This document shows positions 50,634 through 59,437 of a DNA stretch of 64,000 nucleotides, in pieces. The DNA lies in assembly GCF_023100945.1 (NCBI RefSeq), contig NZ_CP064689.1:3330001-3394000 (forward strand), read 5' to 3'. A program made the position numbers and the translations under genes. Below the pieces are notes generated by a model that had not been told where the DNA came from, made no database searches, and saw only the letters and a program-made list of their open reading frames with translations. How positions within the stretch are numbered: the stretch's first letter is position 1; every line of letters starts with the position of its first letter. The DNA comes from Bradyrhizobium sp. 200 (GTDB lineage: Bacteria; Pseudomonadota; Alphaproteobacteria; Rhizobiales; Xanthobacteraceae).

Positions 50634-52046
50634 CTACAGCAGACAGCTCGTGCAGAGCTTCAGCATCTCCGCCTGTCCCTTCTTGGCGGCATCCGCGGGA
50701 CTGATTTTACCGAGGCCGACCTCCTGGGCGATGCTGCTCAGCATGTCGTAGAGCTCGTAGTATTTCGGCATCTTCGGTTTGGCGGATGAAATTTCGAGCG
50801 TCGATTCCATCGCCGCGAACAGCGTCTTGTTCGGATTGTCTTTGATGGCTGGCAGCGCCCACGAGCTTGACCGGATCGGGACGCCGCCCTGGCCGAGTTC
50901 GATCAGCTTGTCCTGCTGCTTCTTGTCGGCGAGCCATTCCAGAAACAGGAAAGTCGGCTCCGCATTCTTGCTGGCGGCGCTGATCACGGTGACCGAAGGC
51001 TCGGCCTCGGCGCTGCGGACGGTGCTGCCCGCCTTCACGGGCACTGGCGCATAGACGAATTTGCCGGCGAAAGGCGAAACGCCGGGTTTGTCGACGCCCA
51101 GTACAAAATCGGACCAGGCAATGGTCTGCGCGGCGATGCCGTTGCCCATCACGGTCGGTACGTCGACCAGCGAATACTCGGCGATGCCGGGCGGTGCGAA
51201 TTTCCAAAGCTGTGCCCACATACCCAGCGCGGCGACGTTCTCCGGCGTGTCGAAGTTCGGCTTGCCGGCGGCGTCGACAATATCGCCGCCGTAATTTTTC
51301 ATGAAGTTGTTCCACAGCACGCCAAAGGTCGAGCCGCCCTTGATACCTTCGAGCACGATGCCGTAGAAATCGCTTGCGAGCGGTTTGCCCGCGAGCTTCT
51401 CGCCTTTTTTGCGGGTGAAGAACTCGGCAATGTCGCGCATCTGCTCAATGGTCTTGGCAGGGGCGAGGTCATAACCATACTTGGCCTTGAACGCGGTCTG
51501 TTCTTCCAGATCGCTCAGCAGGTCGCCGCGGGCCCAGTAGACCTGATTATAGTTCCAGTTGATGAAAGCGTACTGCTTGTCCTTGGCGAAGGCCGCGGTC
51601 TTGTACGGCCGCTGGATGAAGTCGGCGGTGGCTAGATTCGGATCGGCCAGTTTGGGATTCTTCACAAGGTCGTCGATCGGGCGAATCACGCCGGCCGAGA
51701 GCATTGGTCCGAGCTGGAAGCCATGCATCATTACCGCGTCATAGTAGCCACGGCCCGACAGCATATCGGCTTGGCCTTTGTTAATAACCTCAAAATGATT
51801 GAGCAGTTCCCATTCGACCTTGATGCCGGTCTCCTTCTCGAATTCGGGAACGATCTTCGACAACGCCTCCTGCAGCGGCGTGATCTCGTCGAGCACGCGA
51901 ATGGTGGTGCCCTTGTAGGGCTTCGCCGCTTCCGCATAAAAACTCCCGCTTTGGGCCCGGACCAGTGAGCCAGAGAATGTGGTCGCCGCGATCAACGTGG
52001 CCGAGGCCGCAAAGCCGGCGCCGAGATACCAGGTCATGCTTCTCAT
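50634..52046 (-). CDS. ABC transporter extracellular solute-binding protein (family 1)
   Basis: A 470-residue carbohydrate-type binding protein with a signal peptide ending near residue 31 (LVRAQS). The mature part starts with TTIRVLDEITPLQEAL and contains EFEKETGIKVEWELLNH, a common motif of family 1 binding proteins, and FLEWLADKKQQDKL. The C-terminus ends in an unusual Cys pair (KLCTSCLL). The substrate is probably a sugar, polyol or related compound. It lies between the ATPase pair and the permeases in the leftward operon. Confidence 0.92.
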   Translation of the reverse strand: MRSMTWYLGAGFAASATLIAATTFSGSLVRAQSGSFYAEAAKPYKGTTIRVLDEITPLQEALSKIVPEFEKETGIKVEWELLNHFEVINKGQADMLSGRGYYDAVMMHGFQLGPMLSAGVIRPIDDLVKNPKLADPNLATADFIQRPYKTAAFAKDKQYAFINWNYNQVYWARGDLLSDLEEQTAFKAKYGYDLAPAKTIEQMRDIAEFFTRKKGEKLAGKPLASDFYGIVLEGIKGGSTFGVLWNNFMKNYGGDIVDAAGKPNFDTPENVAALGMWAQLWKFAPPGIAEYSLVDVPTVMGNGIAAQTIAWSDFVLGVDKPGVSPFAGKFVYAPVPVKAGSTVRSAEAEPSVTVISAASKNAEPTFLFLEWLADKKQQDKLIELGQGGVPIRSSSWALPAIKDNPNKTLFAAMESTLEISSAKPKMPKYYELYDMLSSIAQEVGLGKISPADAAKKGQAEMLKLCTSCLL

Positions 52047-52062
52047 CGCTTTTTCCTCTCGG

Positions 52063-53247
52063 TTACAGTTCAGTTTGATTGGATGGGTGCGCCAACGTCG
52101 CGCCCGTGACGCCGTCGAACAAGGTCATCGCGTCGTCTGGAAACACGATGCCGACCGTTTTGCCGACGCTACCTGCGCCGTTTGCGGTGGCCATTGTCGC
52201 CTTCACCTTCACGAGCAGGCCGCCCATATCGACCGTGACGATGGCGTGCTTTCCGAACGGCTCGTTCGAATAGATCTCCCCCGATATAGCGCCGGCCGTT
52301 TCGATGGCCGCGAGCCGCAGGCGGTTTGGTCGTACGCCCAGCGTAACATTCTCACTGCCCGCAAGAGCGGCGGCAGCCGCGAGCGGCGAGGGCAGGGCGA
52401 GGCTCATGCCGCGCCGCTGAAAGTACAGCACGCCGCTGTCGCGGAGAGCGCCGGGAATCAGGTTCATCGGGGGATCGCCGAACAGGCGTGCAACCTGGAC
52501 GCTCGCCGGTCGCAACCAGATATCTTCCGATGTTCCGACCTGCTCGACCCGTCCGCCATCGATCACGACAATGCGGTCGGCGACGGAGAGAGCCTCGGTT
52601 CCGTCAGGCGTTGACCAGATGACAGGTGCCGGCTGCGCAGTCAGCCGGCGGCGCAGTTCGCCACGTAATTTGTGGCGCAGCTTGGCGTCGAGGTGGGAGA
52701 TCGGTTCGTCCAGCAGGAAGAGCGCGGGTGTCTGCACCAGGGCGCGTGCCAATGCCGCCCGCTGCTTCTGTCCGCCCGAAAGTGCTCCCGGCAGCCGGCC
52801 GTCGAACTGACCGATTTCGAGCAGTTCGAGTGTCTCGTCGACGCGGCGATTGGCCGACACCAGATCCGTCTGACCGGTGGACCGGTTCGGCGCTTGCAAT
52901 GGTGAAAGCGCGTTCTGCCGGACTGTGAGGTGCGGATAGAGCGCGTAGGATTCAAACAGGAATGCGACACCGCGCAACCCAGCCGGTTTCCCGGCCAGGT
53001 CCTGCCCGCGCAGCAGCAGCGTGCCCGTATCGGGTCGCTCCAATCCTGCCAGGATACGACAAAAAGTCGTTTTCCCCGCGCCAGATGGTCCCGTGAGCGC
53101 TACCAACTCGCCTGGTGCGACATCGATGCCCATGTCCGTGAGCACCCGCGTATGAAAGCTCTTTGAAACGCCGCGCACGGTCAGGCCGGTGCCGACCGCG
53201 TCGGCCGTTGCGATCGCCGGTGACGCTGGTTTCACGCGCGCATTCAT
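52063..53247 (-). CDS. ABC ATPase with a degenerate H-loop (MalK/UgpC-like)
   Basis: A 394-residue MalK-type ATPase. Walker A GPSGAGKT is at 53-60, LSGGQKQR at about 156-163 and Walker B LFLLDEPISHLD at about 177. The switch His is missing: the H-loop region reads WSTPDGTEAL, with Pro at residue 214 where THD is expected. The Q-loop Gln is also Glu (LFESYALYPH, E99). A C-terminal TOBE-like domain is present (GVRPNRLRL). It probably forms an asymmetric heterodimer with the ATPase at 53244, in which this subunit supplies a non-catalytic site. Its start overlaps the neighbour's stop. Confidence 0.92.
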   Translation of the reverse strand: MNARVKPASPAIATADAVGTGLTVRGVSKSFHTRVLTDMGIDVAPGELVALTGPSGAGKTTFCRILAGLERPDTGTLLLRGQDLAGKPAGLRGVAFLFESYALYPHLTVRQNALSPLQAPNRSTGQTDLVSANRRVDETLELLEIGQFDGRLPGALSGGQKQRAALARALVQTPALFLLDEPISHLDAKLRHKLRGELRRRLTAQPAPVIWSTPDGTEALSVADRIVVIDGGRVEQVGTSEDIWLRPASVQVARLFGDPPMNLIPGALRDSGVLYFQRRGMSLALPSPLAAAAALAGSENVTLGVRPNRLRLAAIETAGAISGEIYSNEPFGKHAIVTVDMGGLLVKVKATMATANGAGSVGKTVGIVFPDDAMTLFDGVTGATLAHPSNQTEL

Positions 53248-54335
53248 GCCGCCACCGCGAGGTTGCGGCCGCTGCCGGTATCGAAGACCAGGACGCGATC
53301 CGGATCGATTCGCAGCCGGACGCTGTCGCCGGCGCGCCAGGACGACGGTCCGGCAGTCTCTGCAACGACGGTATCGGCTATGCCGTCTAGCCTGATCGTC
53401 AGAACGTCCGCATCGCCGCGGGGCTCACGATAGACCACCATACCTTTCGCACCGACGTCCTCCGTTGCCGGACGTAAACCGATGTGCTCCGGACGAATGC
53501 CGGCCGTAACGGCAGCGTCGCTGTGTTGCGCCAACTGACGCACGCGGCGTTTGTCGAGAACCGTCGACCAGCCGCGACCGACGAGTCTATCATCGGTCAA
53601 CTCCGCAGCGAGAAGATTCATCGGCGGCTCACCGATAAAATTGGCCACGAAAAGATTGGCCGGCCGTTCGTAGAGATCCTGTGGCGTACCCACCTGCTGC
53701 AGTTCGCCGGCGCTCATCACCGCGATACGGTCCGCCATAGCGGTCGCTTCGGTCTGATCGTGGGTAACCAGGATGGATGTAACTTGCCGCAGTTTTTGCA
53801 GCCGCTTGATCTCGGCGCGGAGCTGCACCTTCTGATCGGCATCCAGATGCGACAGCGGCTCATCAAACAGGATCACCTCGGGATCGCGCACCAGCGCACG
53901 TCCGATCGCAACGCGCTGTTGCGCTCCGCCGGATAGTCCCTTGACGTCGTGGTCGGCGTGTTGCCGCAGGCCCAGAAGCTGGAGGACCTCGCCGATCCGC
54001 TCGGCCGCCTTCTGGCCGGAAATGCCGCGCACCTTCAGGGGAAACGCAACATTCTCCCAGACGGTCATATGCGGATAAAGCGCGTAGTCCTCGAACACCA
54101 TGGCGATGTTGCGTTCGCCAGGCGCGAGCCGGGATACCGGGCGCTCGCCGAAATAGATCTCGCCGGACGTGACACGCTCGATACCCGCGGCCATTTTGAG
54201 CGTCGTGCTCTTGCCGCACCCCGATGGGCCCAGCAAGGCGAGCATCTCTCCGCTCCCGCAGGAAAGATCGAGAGACTTTACCGCATCGACATTGTCGTAA
54301 CGCTTAGAGACGGCGGCAAAGACGATGGATGACAT
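53244..54335 (-). CDS. ABC ATPase, canonical partner (MalK/UgpC-like)
   Basis: A 363-residue MalK-type ATPase. It has Walker A GPSGCGKST at about 36-44, LSGGAQQR at about 134-141, Walker B VILFDEPLSHLD and an intact H-loop His192 in LVTHDQTEAT. The Q-loop position holds Glu (VFEDYALYPH). A TOBE-like C-terminal domain follows from about 240 (GIRPEHIGLRP). ATG at 54335 gives the family N-terminus; an in-frame ATG at 54380 would place the palindrome inside the coding sequence and is less likely. It is the first gene of the leftward operon and overlaps the second ATPase by 4 bp. Confidence 0.93.
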   Translation of the reverse strand: MSSIVFAAVSKRYDNVDAVKSLDLSCGSGEMLALLGPSGCGKSTTLKMAAGIERVTSGEIYFGERPVSRLAPGERNIAMVFEDYALYPHMTVWENVAFPLKVRGISGQKAAERIGEVLQLLGLRQHADHDVKGLSGGAQQRVAIGRALVRDPEVILFDEPLSHLDADQKVQLRAEIKRLQKLRQVTSILVTHDQTEATAMADRIAVMSAGELQQVGTPQDLYERPANLFVANFIGEPPMNLLAAELTDDRLVGRGWSTVLDKRRVRQLAQHSDAAVTAGIRPEHIGLRPATEDVGAKGMVVYREPRGDADVLTIRLDGIADTVVAETAGPSSWRAGDSVRLRIDPDRVLVFDTGSGRNLAVAA

Positions 54336-54345
54336 GGGCACATCC

Positions 54346-54367
54346 AATACGAAGTACACTTCGTATT
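54346..54367. promoter_or_regulatory. Strong palindrome directly upstream of the ABC operon, candidate operator
   Basis: AATACGAAGT and ACTTCGTATT are exact reverse complements separated by two bases. The element ends 11 bp before the start codon of the first ATPase, so a bound repressor would block transcription or initiation. No regulator gene for this operon is in the immediate neighbourhood. Confidence 0.6.
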
Positions 54368-54722
54368 TTATCAGCAACAATCATGCCATGGCCGTCGCCA
54401 AGGTCCGCGCATTCTAAATGTGTCGCGACGCAGGGGCTGTCGCTTCATGACTTCCGGAGAATTGGCTGCGTTTTCAATGCAGGCCGCAGGCGGCTGCAGG
54501 CCAATCTCAGCGAACCATACGGTCATTGGCAGCGGCGCTCCGTCATGTCTGAATTATTGAAGGGGCGAGCCGATCAATGATTACAAATTATGCAAGGCAG
54601 CTAAAAAAGGCATCAGGCGGCGCTATCGTCGTATTCGACGAATAGGGCAGCGGTGCTGTCACGGTTGGCGTTGACTGCAACAATGCGGCGCGAAGCGACA
54701 CCTTTGCGCGCCAACCTGCGGT

Positions 54723-55082
54723 TACTACGGTTACATCGGCTATCATGGCTACGAAGGGATTGCGCTGGACCTGAACGAACGCGAGAGCCTGGTTCGCGAT
54801 CCTGACCCGCATCGGGCGATGATCCTGCGCAACCACGGGCTTTTCGCCGGCGGAAGAACAATTCCCGAAGCCTTCGATCACATTTATTTTCTGGAGCGCG
54901 CCTGTCAGGCTCAAATCGCCGCCCAAGGTGGCGGCGGCAAGTTGGTCCAGCCACCCGAGAGCGTGCGGCTGCGAACAGCAGCTCAGTTTCACGAATTCCC
55001 TGATGTGCCCTTCTATTGCGACCTTGCCTGGGAAGGCGCGCTCCGCGGTTTGCCCGCTGGACCGACGGCCCATTGCTGCTGA
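54723..55082 (+). pseudogene. Class II aldolase/adducin-family remnant (C-terminal part)
   Basis: The frame from 54723 reads GYIGYHGYEGIALDLNE, then MILRNHGLFAGG, then PEAFDHIYFLERACQAQI. This matches the C-terminal half of class II aldolase/adducin-family proteins, including the LRNHG metal-ligand region. The N-terminal part is missing; the same frame has a TGA at 54672 and unrelated sequence upstream. No start codon with a ribosome site fits the family. It is best read as a decayed gene, probably related in origin to the surrounding catabolic clusters. Confidence 0.75.
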
Positions 55083-55350
55083 CGATACGGACCGGGATAC
55101 GAGGCAGCTTCCATTTCGCAAAGCCAAAGTGGAATCACTTCAGACGGGGCAAGTCTCCAGTCCCTGCATGCGCAGAGAATGCCAGACGCGGCGCGCGTCC
55201 GATACTGAAATCCTATTCCGCACATCGCCCCAACTATGGAGTTTATTCTCGGACAAACTGTCTATCTTGACAGCGATCCGCAATCGAATTGCGCGGTGCT
55301 GCTGCTAGTTTCGTATCCAGGCAGAAATGTCGGGAAAGTGAGCAGCAGAA

Positions 55351-56070
55351 ATGCGGACGATTGGTTTGATTGGCGGAATGAGTTGGGAAAGTACTGCAGT
55401 GTATTACCGCCGGTTGAATGAACAGGTCCGCGATCGGTTGGGTGGTCTTCACTCCGCGGACATCCTGATGCGATCGGTCGACTTCGATGCGATCGTCGTC
55501 CTGCAGAAGCAGGGGCATTGGGATGAAGCGAGCCGAATTCTCGTGGGCATCGCGCGCAATCTGGAACATGGGGGTGCAGGCTGCGTGCTGATATGCACGA
55601 ATACGATGCATAAGCTGGCCGACGAAGTGCAACAGGCAGTGTCGATCCCGCTACTGCATATCGCCGACGTAACCGCCGCGGCCATCGATGCAGAGGGCCT
55701 GAAGCGCCCGCAGCTTCTCGCAACGCGTTACACGATGGAACAGGATTTTTACGTGGCGCGGCTGCGCGAGCGATTTGGGCTCGACCCGATCATTCCCGAT
55801 GCGGATGATCGCACCGTCATCCACGACATCATCTTCGACGAGCTATGTCAGGGCATCGTTCGCGACGAGTCGCGAAAACTCTATCTCGATATAATCGCGC
55901 GGGGAAAGGAGCAGGGTGCTGACAGCGTGATCCTTGGCTGCACCGAGATTTGCCTGCTGGTGGGTCCCGAACACGTCGATCTTCCAGTGTTCGACTCGAC
56001 GTTGCTGCATGCCGACGCTGCAATTGAGTTCTCTATGATGAACCAAACGCCACATCCACGCGCCGCCTGA
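55351..56070 (+). CDS. Aspartate/glutamate racemase-family protein
   Basis: A 239-residue protein of the aspartate/glutamate racemase superfamily. Both catalytic cysteines are present: C82 in ICTNTMHKL and C197 in ILGCTEICLL. The N-terminal IGLIGGMSWESTAVYYR is typical of the aspartate racemase/YgeA-like branch. It would racemise or epimerise an acidic amino acid or related compound. It starts a rightward series that ends in a peptide importer, which suggests use of unusual amino acids or peptides. AGCAGCAGAA precedes the ATG rather than a strong ribosome site. Confidence 0.92.
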   Translation: MRTIGLIGGMSWESTAVYYRRLNEQVRDRLGGLHSADILMRSVDFDAIVVLQKQGHWDEASRILVGIARNLEHGGAGCVLICTNTMHKLADEVQQAVSIPLLHIADVTAAAIDAEGLKRPQLLATRYTMEQDFYVARLRERFGLDPIIPDADDRTVIHDIIFDELCQGIVRDESRKLYLDIIARGKEQGADSVILGCTEICLLVGPEHVDLPVFDSTLLHADAAIEFSMMNQTPHPRAA

Positions 56071-56111
56071 GGTCATCACGAAAATGGCATCGATCGATAG
56101 GGTTTAAGGCT

Positions 56112-56972
56112 ATGAGTGATCTGGCTGCTCTTGCTTCATTTCGACCGGTTCTCGATCACGCCGTCATCAATGTGATGGGGAAGCTGGACGAGGCGGCCGA
56201 ACAATACACGCGCCTCGGTTTTCAGCTCACCGAGCGTGGCCATCACACTCTCGGCTCGAGCAACAATCTCGCGATCTTCGGTACGAACTATCTCGAGCTT
56301 CTCGGTTACCTGCCGGGACGTGAGACGATGCGCGCCGATCTGTGGGCGCATCCTGCCGGCCTGACCGGCCTTGTGTTCAAGTCGGTCGACGCTGACCTGG
56401 TCTATTCGACGTTGAAGAATCGCGGCGTTCCGGTGCAGGAGCCGATGAGCTTTGCGCGGCCGGTGGTGCTGCCGGGCGGTGCGCAGGACGCGCGGTTCAA
56501 GGTGGTCCGCGTCACCGGCGACGCCGTGCAAAACGGCCGCACCTTCTTCTGCCACCACGACACGCCCGAGTTGGTGTACCGGCCTGAATGGCGGATGCAT
56601 CCCAACGGCGTTACCGATATCGTCGAGTTCGTGATCGCTTCGCGTGATCCGGCAGGCACCGCCGCGGTTTACGACCGGATGTTTGGGCCCAACCTGCTGA
56701 CATCGATTCAGGGCGGCGTGTTCTTTCGAGCCGGCACCGCAAAGGTGCTGGTGCTGGAGCCTGCAGCGGTTGCAGAGCGCTACGCCGATGCCGCACTCGT
56801 CAGCGCGGACGGCTCCGATCGCATGGTCGCGCTCACCTTGAAGGTGGCTTCGCTGGCCATGCCGCGCACGCTGTTTGACGCGGCTGGCATTGCGTACAGG
56901 TCGTACGCAGGCGGCATCGTGGTGTCGCATGCGGACGCCGCCAATGTCGCGCTGGGGTTCACCGCGTCATGA
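56112..56972 (+). CDS. VOC/glyoxalase-like protein
   Basis: A 286-residue vicinal-oxygen-chelate-fold protein of the Glyoxalase_3 type. The first module starts LDHAVINVMGKLDEAAEQYTRLGF and is followed by NNLAIFGTNYLELLGYLPG; a second module begins near residue 165 (DIVEFVIASRDPAGTAAVYDRMFG). Members of this family are metal-dependent isomerases, lyases or dioxygenases, but the reaction cannot be predicted. Its stop overlaps the start of the DUF2817 gene (ATGA), so the two are co-translated. Confidence 0.85.
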   Translation: MSDLAALASFRPVLDHAVINVMGKLDEAAEQYTRLGFQLTERGHHTLGSSNNLAIFGTNYLELLGYLPGRETMRADLWAHPAGLTGLVFKSVDADLVYSTLKNRGVPVQEPMSFARPVVLPGGAQDARFKVVRVTGDAVQNGRTFFCHHDTPELVYRPEWRMHPNGVTDIVEFVIASRDPAGTAAVYDRMFGPNLLTSIQGGVFFRAGTAKVLVLEPAAVAERYADAALVSADGSDRMVALTLKVASLAMPRTLFDAAGIAYRSYAGGIVVSHADAANVALGFTAS

Positions 56973-57904
56973 TCAACGATTTTACGCAAAGCTTTGCGCT
57001 GGAGTATGCGGGTGCCCGGACCAAATTTCGGGCCACCGCGAGCGATCTCGGCGGCGTGCTGTCGGAGTATCGGCATCCGACGGCGACCGGACCAGACGGG
57101 CAGGGGCTGTTCATCGACGTGGCGCGGCTTGGTGATGTCGGCGCGCCGTTGCAACTGGTCGTGGTCAGCGGCACCCACGGACTTGAAGGCCTCAGCGGTT
57201 CGGCCGCCCGGATCGGCTGGATAAAAAGCGGCTTCGCCCACGGCTTGCCAAGCAACGTCTCGGTGCTGCTGGTGCATGCGCTCAATCCGTTTGGCTTCGC
57301 CCATAACACCCGGACTACCGAAAACAACGTCGATCTCAACCGCAATTTGTTCCCGCTGGGCACGAACTTCGGCGGTTCGCAGCGCGAGTGGTCCAATCTC
57401 GCGCTCGAAACCATTGTCGCCGATCATCTCGGCGCAGCCGAACGCATCGGCTTCATTGACTGGCACACTGGCATCGGCGGCTGGAGCGAATCCTTCTTCC
57501 TCTGTTTCAACGACGAAGGCGGTCCGTTGCATGACGAGGCCGTACGCTGGTGGGGACGCGATCGCATTATTGGCCAGAAGCCGCACAGCCTGGCTCGTCC
57601 CAATTATCAGGGGCAGGTGTTCCACGGCCTGACCAAATTTCTCGCGGGCCGGCCGATGGTCGGCGCAGTGATCGAATTCGGAACCCGCGGCATCAACGTC
57701 CACCGCGCGCTGCAGCTCGATCTCTGGCTCAAATTCAAGGCGGAGAAGGACAGCGAGCGGGTGCGCCTGCTGAAAGCCGATCTGCAGGACTGCTTCGTAC
57801 CGGTGTCGTCGCATTGGCGCGAAAGCACCACCGGGCAGGCGATCTCGATTACCCAACAGGCGGTGGAGGGGCTGGCGAGCTGGTCCCTTGCAGTCGCGGC
57901 TTAA
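56969..57904 (+). CDS. DUF2817 family, M14-like zinc carboxypeptidase-type protein
   Basis: A 311-residue DUF2817 protein related to M14 metallocarboxypeptidases. The first zinc-ligand motif is SGTHGLEG (HxxE), then NNVDLNRNLFP corresponds to the substrate-binding Asn-Arg region, and DWHTGIGG carries the third ligand His. AVIEFGTRG near residue 235 may supply the catalytic Glu. Such enzymes cleave terminal amino acids or deacylate amino-acid conjugates. The position beside a dipeptide importer fits peptide or N-acyl amino acid use. Start overlaps the VOC gene. Confidence 0.88.
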   Translation: MINDFTQSFALEYAGARTKFRATASDLGGVLSEYRHPTATGPDGQGLFIDVARLGDVGAPLQLVVVSGTHGLEGLSGSAARIGWIKSGFAHGLPSNVSVLLVHALNPFGFAHNTRTTENNVDLNRNLFPLGTNFGGSQREWSNLALETIVADHLGAAERIGFIDWHTGIGGWSESFFLCFNDEGGPLHDEAVRWWGRDRIIGQKPHSLARPNYQGQVFHGLTKFLAGRPMVGAVIEFGTRGINVHRALQLDLWLKFKAEKDSERVRLLKADLQDCFVPVSSHWRESTTGQAISITQQAVEGLASWSLAVAA

Positions 57905-57924
57905 CCTACGGAGCGAAACAGAAC

Positions 57925-58938
57925 ATGCGAGCATTGGTCCTTCACGAACATGGCGGCAACGAAAAACTGCAGTATGTCACCGATTATCCGACCCCGAAGG
58001 CGGGCGAAGGTGACGTTGTCGTGCGGGTCAAGGCTTCTTCGATCAACTATCACGACGTCTTCACCCGTCGCGGTATGCCCGGCATCAAGGTGCCCCTGCC
58101 GGTCATCATCGGGCTCGACGTTGTCGGCGAGATCGCGGAGATCGGCGGCGGCGTAAAGGGCTGGAAGATCGGCGACCGTGTTCTGATAGACCCGGTCAAT
58201 CGCGTCGAGGGCGGCTTGATGGGCGAGACCCAGGATGGTGGTCTTGCCGAATTCTGCCGCGCGAAGGCGCATCAACTGGTCAAGATACCCGACGCCGTCG
58301 GTTTCGAGCAGGCTGCAGCGCTGCCGGTCGCCTATGGCACGGCGATCCGCATGATGAATTCGATCGGAAAGATCAGGGTCGGTGAGAAAGTGCTGATCCT
58401 TGGCGCCAGCGGCGGCGTCGGCGTGTGCTGCGTGCAATTGGCCAAGCTGGCCGGCGCCTACGTCATCGCCTGCGCCGGCAGCGAGGAGAAGGGAAGGCGC
58501 CTCACCGAACTCGGCGCCGACGAGATCATTCTCTATACCCAGAGTGATTTCATGAAGACGGTGTACGAGCGCCACGGCAAGCCGCACCGTCGACGCTTCG
58601 TCGAGGGCGGCGGCGTCGACGTCGTCGTCAACTTCACCGGCGGCGACACCTGGGTGAAGTCGCTGCGCTGCCTGAAGCTCGGCGGCCGGCTGCTGACCTG
58701 CGGCGCTACCGCGGGTTATGCTCCCACCGAAGATTTGCGCTTCATCTGGACATTCGAGTTGCAGATCCTCGGCTCCAACGGCTGGGAGCGCGACGACATC
58801 GTCGAGCTGTTCGATCTCGTCGAGGCTGGCAAGCTTCAGGTGTTGATCGACAAGACCTACCCACTCGAGCAGGGGAGCGAGGCCGTACGCGTCATCGAGG
58901 ACCGTGCCGTGTTCGGCAAAGTCGTGGTGGCGCCGTGA
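57925..58938 (+). CDS. Zinc-independent MDR oxidoreductase (quinone-oxidoreductase-like)
   Basis: A 337-residue medium-chain dehydrogenase/reductase. The GroES-like N-terminal domain has VRVKASSINYHDVFTRRG, where the catalytic-zinc Cys of alcohol dehydrogenases is absent, and GLDVVGEIAEIG. The nucleotide-binding domain starts at LILGASGGVGVCCVQLAK (about 158-174). It probably reduces or oxidises an enoyl or carbonyl compound with NAD(P)H. ATG at 57925 has GGAG upstream; a longer in-frame reading only overlaps the previous gene. The stop overlaps the thioesterase start. Confidence 0.92.
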   Translation: MRALVLHEHGGNEKLQYVTDYPTPKAGEGDVVVRVKASSINYHDVFTRRGMPGIKVPLPVIIGLDVVGEIAEIGGGVKGWKIGDRVLIDPVNRVEGGLMGETQDGGLAEFCRAKAHQLVKIPDAVGFEQAAALPVAYGTAIRMMNSIGKIRVGEKVLILGASGGVGVCCVQLAKLAGAYVIACAGSEEKGRRLTELGADEIILYTQSDFMKTVYERHGKPHRRRFVEGGGVDVVVNFTGGDTWVKSLRCLKLGGRLLTCGATAGYAPTEDLRFIWTFELQILGSNGWERDDIVELFDLVEAGKLQVLIDKTYPLEQGSEAVRVIEDRAVFGKVVVAP

Positions 58939-59369
58939 GCGAGCCTGTCGTCACGCCGCTGAATGCGGCTGAAATTCAGAAGATGCTGGATGCTTCGCCG
59001 TTCAACCTGTTTCTCGGCCTCACTGTGGTGACGGCCGATCCGGTCAAGCAGGAAATCACCATGCGGTCGCCGATGCGCCCGGAATTCGAGCGCCGTCCGG
59101 GCTCGAAGCAGTGGCATGGCGGCGTCATCGCGTCGGTCATCGACACCGTCGGCGATTTTGCCGTCGGCATGATGGTCGGCCGCGGCCTGCCAACGGTGAA
59201 TTTTCGTGTCGACTATCTCAGGCCTGCGGTCGACACCGCGCTGGTCGCGGTGTCGCGGGTGCGCCGCGCGGGCAAGAGCGTCGGCGTCGCCGATGTCGAT
59301 GTGTTCGATGAAAAGGGCGCGCTGCTCGCGATCGGGCGCGGCACTTATTCGACGCTGGATACAAAATAA
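58935..59369 (+). CDS. PaaI-type hotdog thioesterase
   Basis: A 144-residue acyl-CoA thioesterase-like protein with the hotdog helix region WHGGVIASVIDTVGDFAVG, followed by TVNFRVDYLRPA and RAGKSVGVADVDVFD. The HGG motif contains the residues normally lining the thioester site. It may release free acids from CoA adducts of the local pathway. GTG at 58935 overlaps the oxidoreductase stop. The next gene, a binding protein, starts 68 bp later. Confidence 0.9.
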   Translation: MSEPVVTPLNAAEIQKMLDASPFNLFLGLTVVTADPVKQEITMRSPMRPEFERRPGSKQWHGGVIASVIDTVGDFAVGMMVGRGLPTVNFRVDYLRPAVDTALVAVSRVRRAGKSVGVADVDVFDEKGALLAIGRGTYSTLDTK

Positions 59370-59437
59370 CAGATCGCAGGGACGGGTGACGCCGCGACGA
59401 GGATCGGTTCGATGCATTGGTAACGAGGGGAAAAGCG

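Larger units (their letters stand above)
54336..55350. other. Gene-poor gap with operator and gene remnant
   Basis: About 1 kb separates the leftward ABC operon from the racemase gene. It contains the palindrome at 54346 and a class II aldolase fragment at 54723-55082. The rest (54370-54720 and 55085-55350) shows no convincing gene. A minus-strand frame ending near 54613 with VAVNANRDSTAALFVEYDD could be another fragment but I cannot assign it. A TTGACA at about 55267 lacks a good -10 partner. Confidence 0.6.

Noticed and set aside
54588..55127. 179-codon minus-strand frame in the gap before the racemase
   Set aside because: It is the shadow of the class II aldolase remnant on the plus strand; only its last residues look protein-like and could not be assigned.
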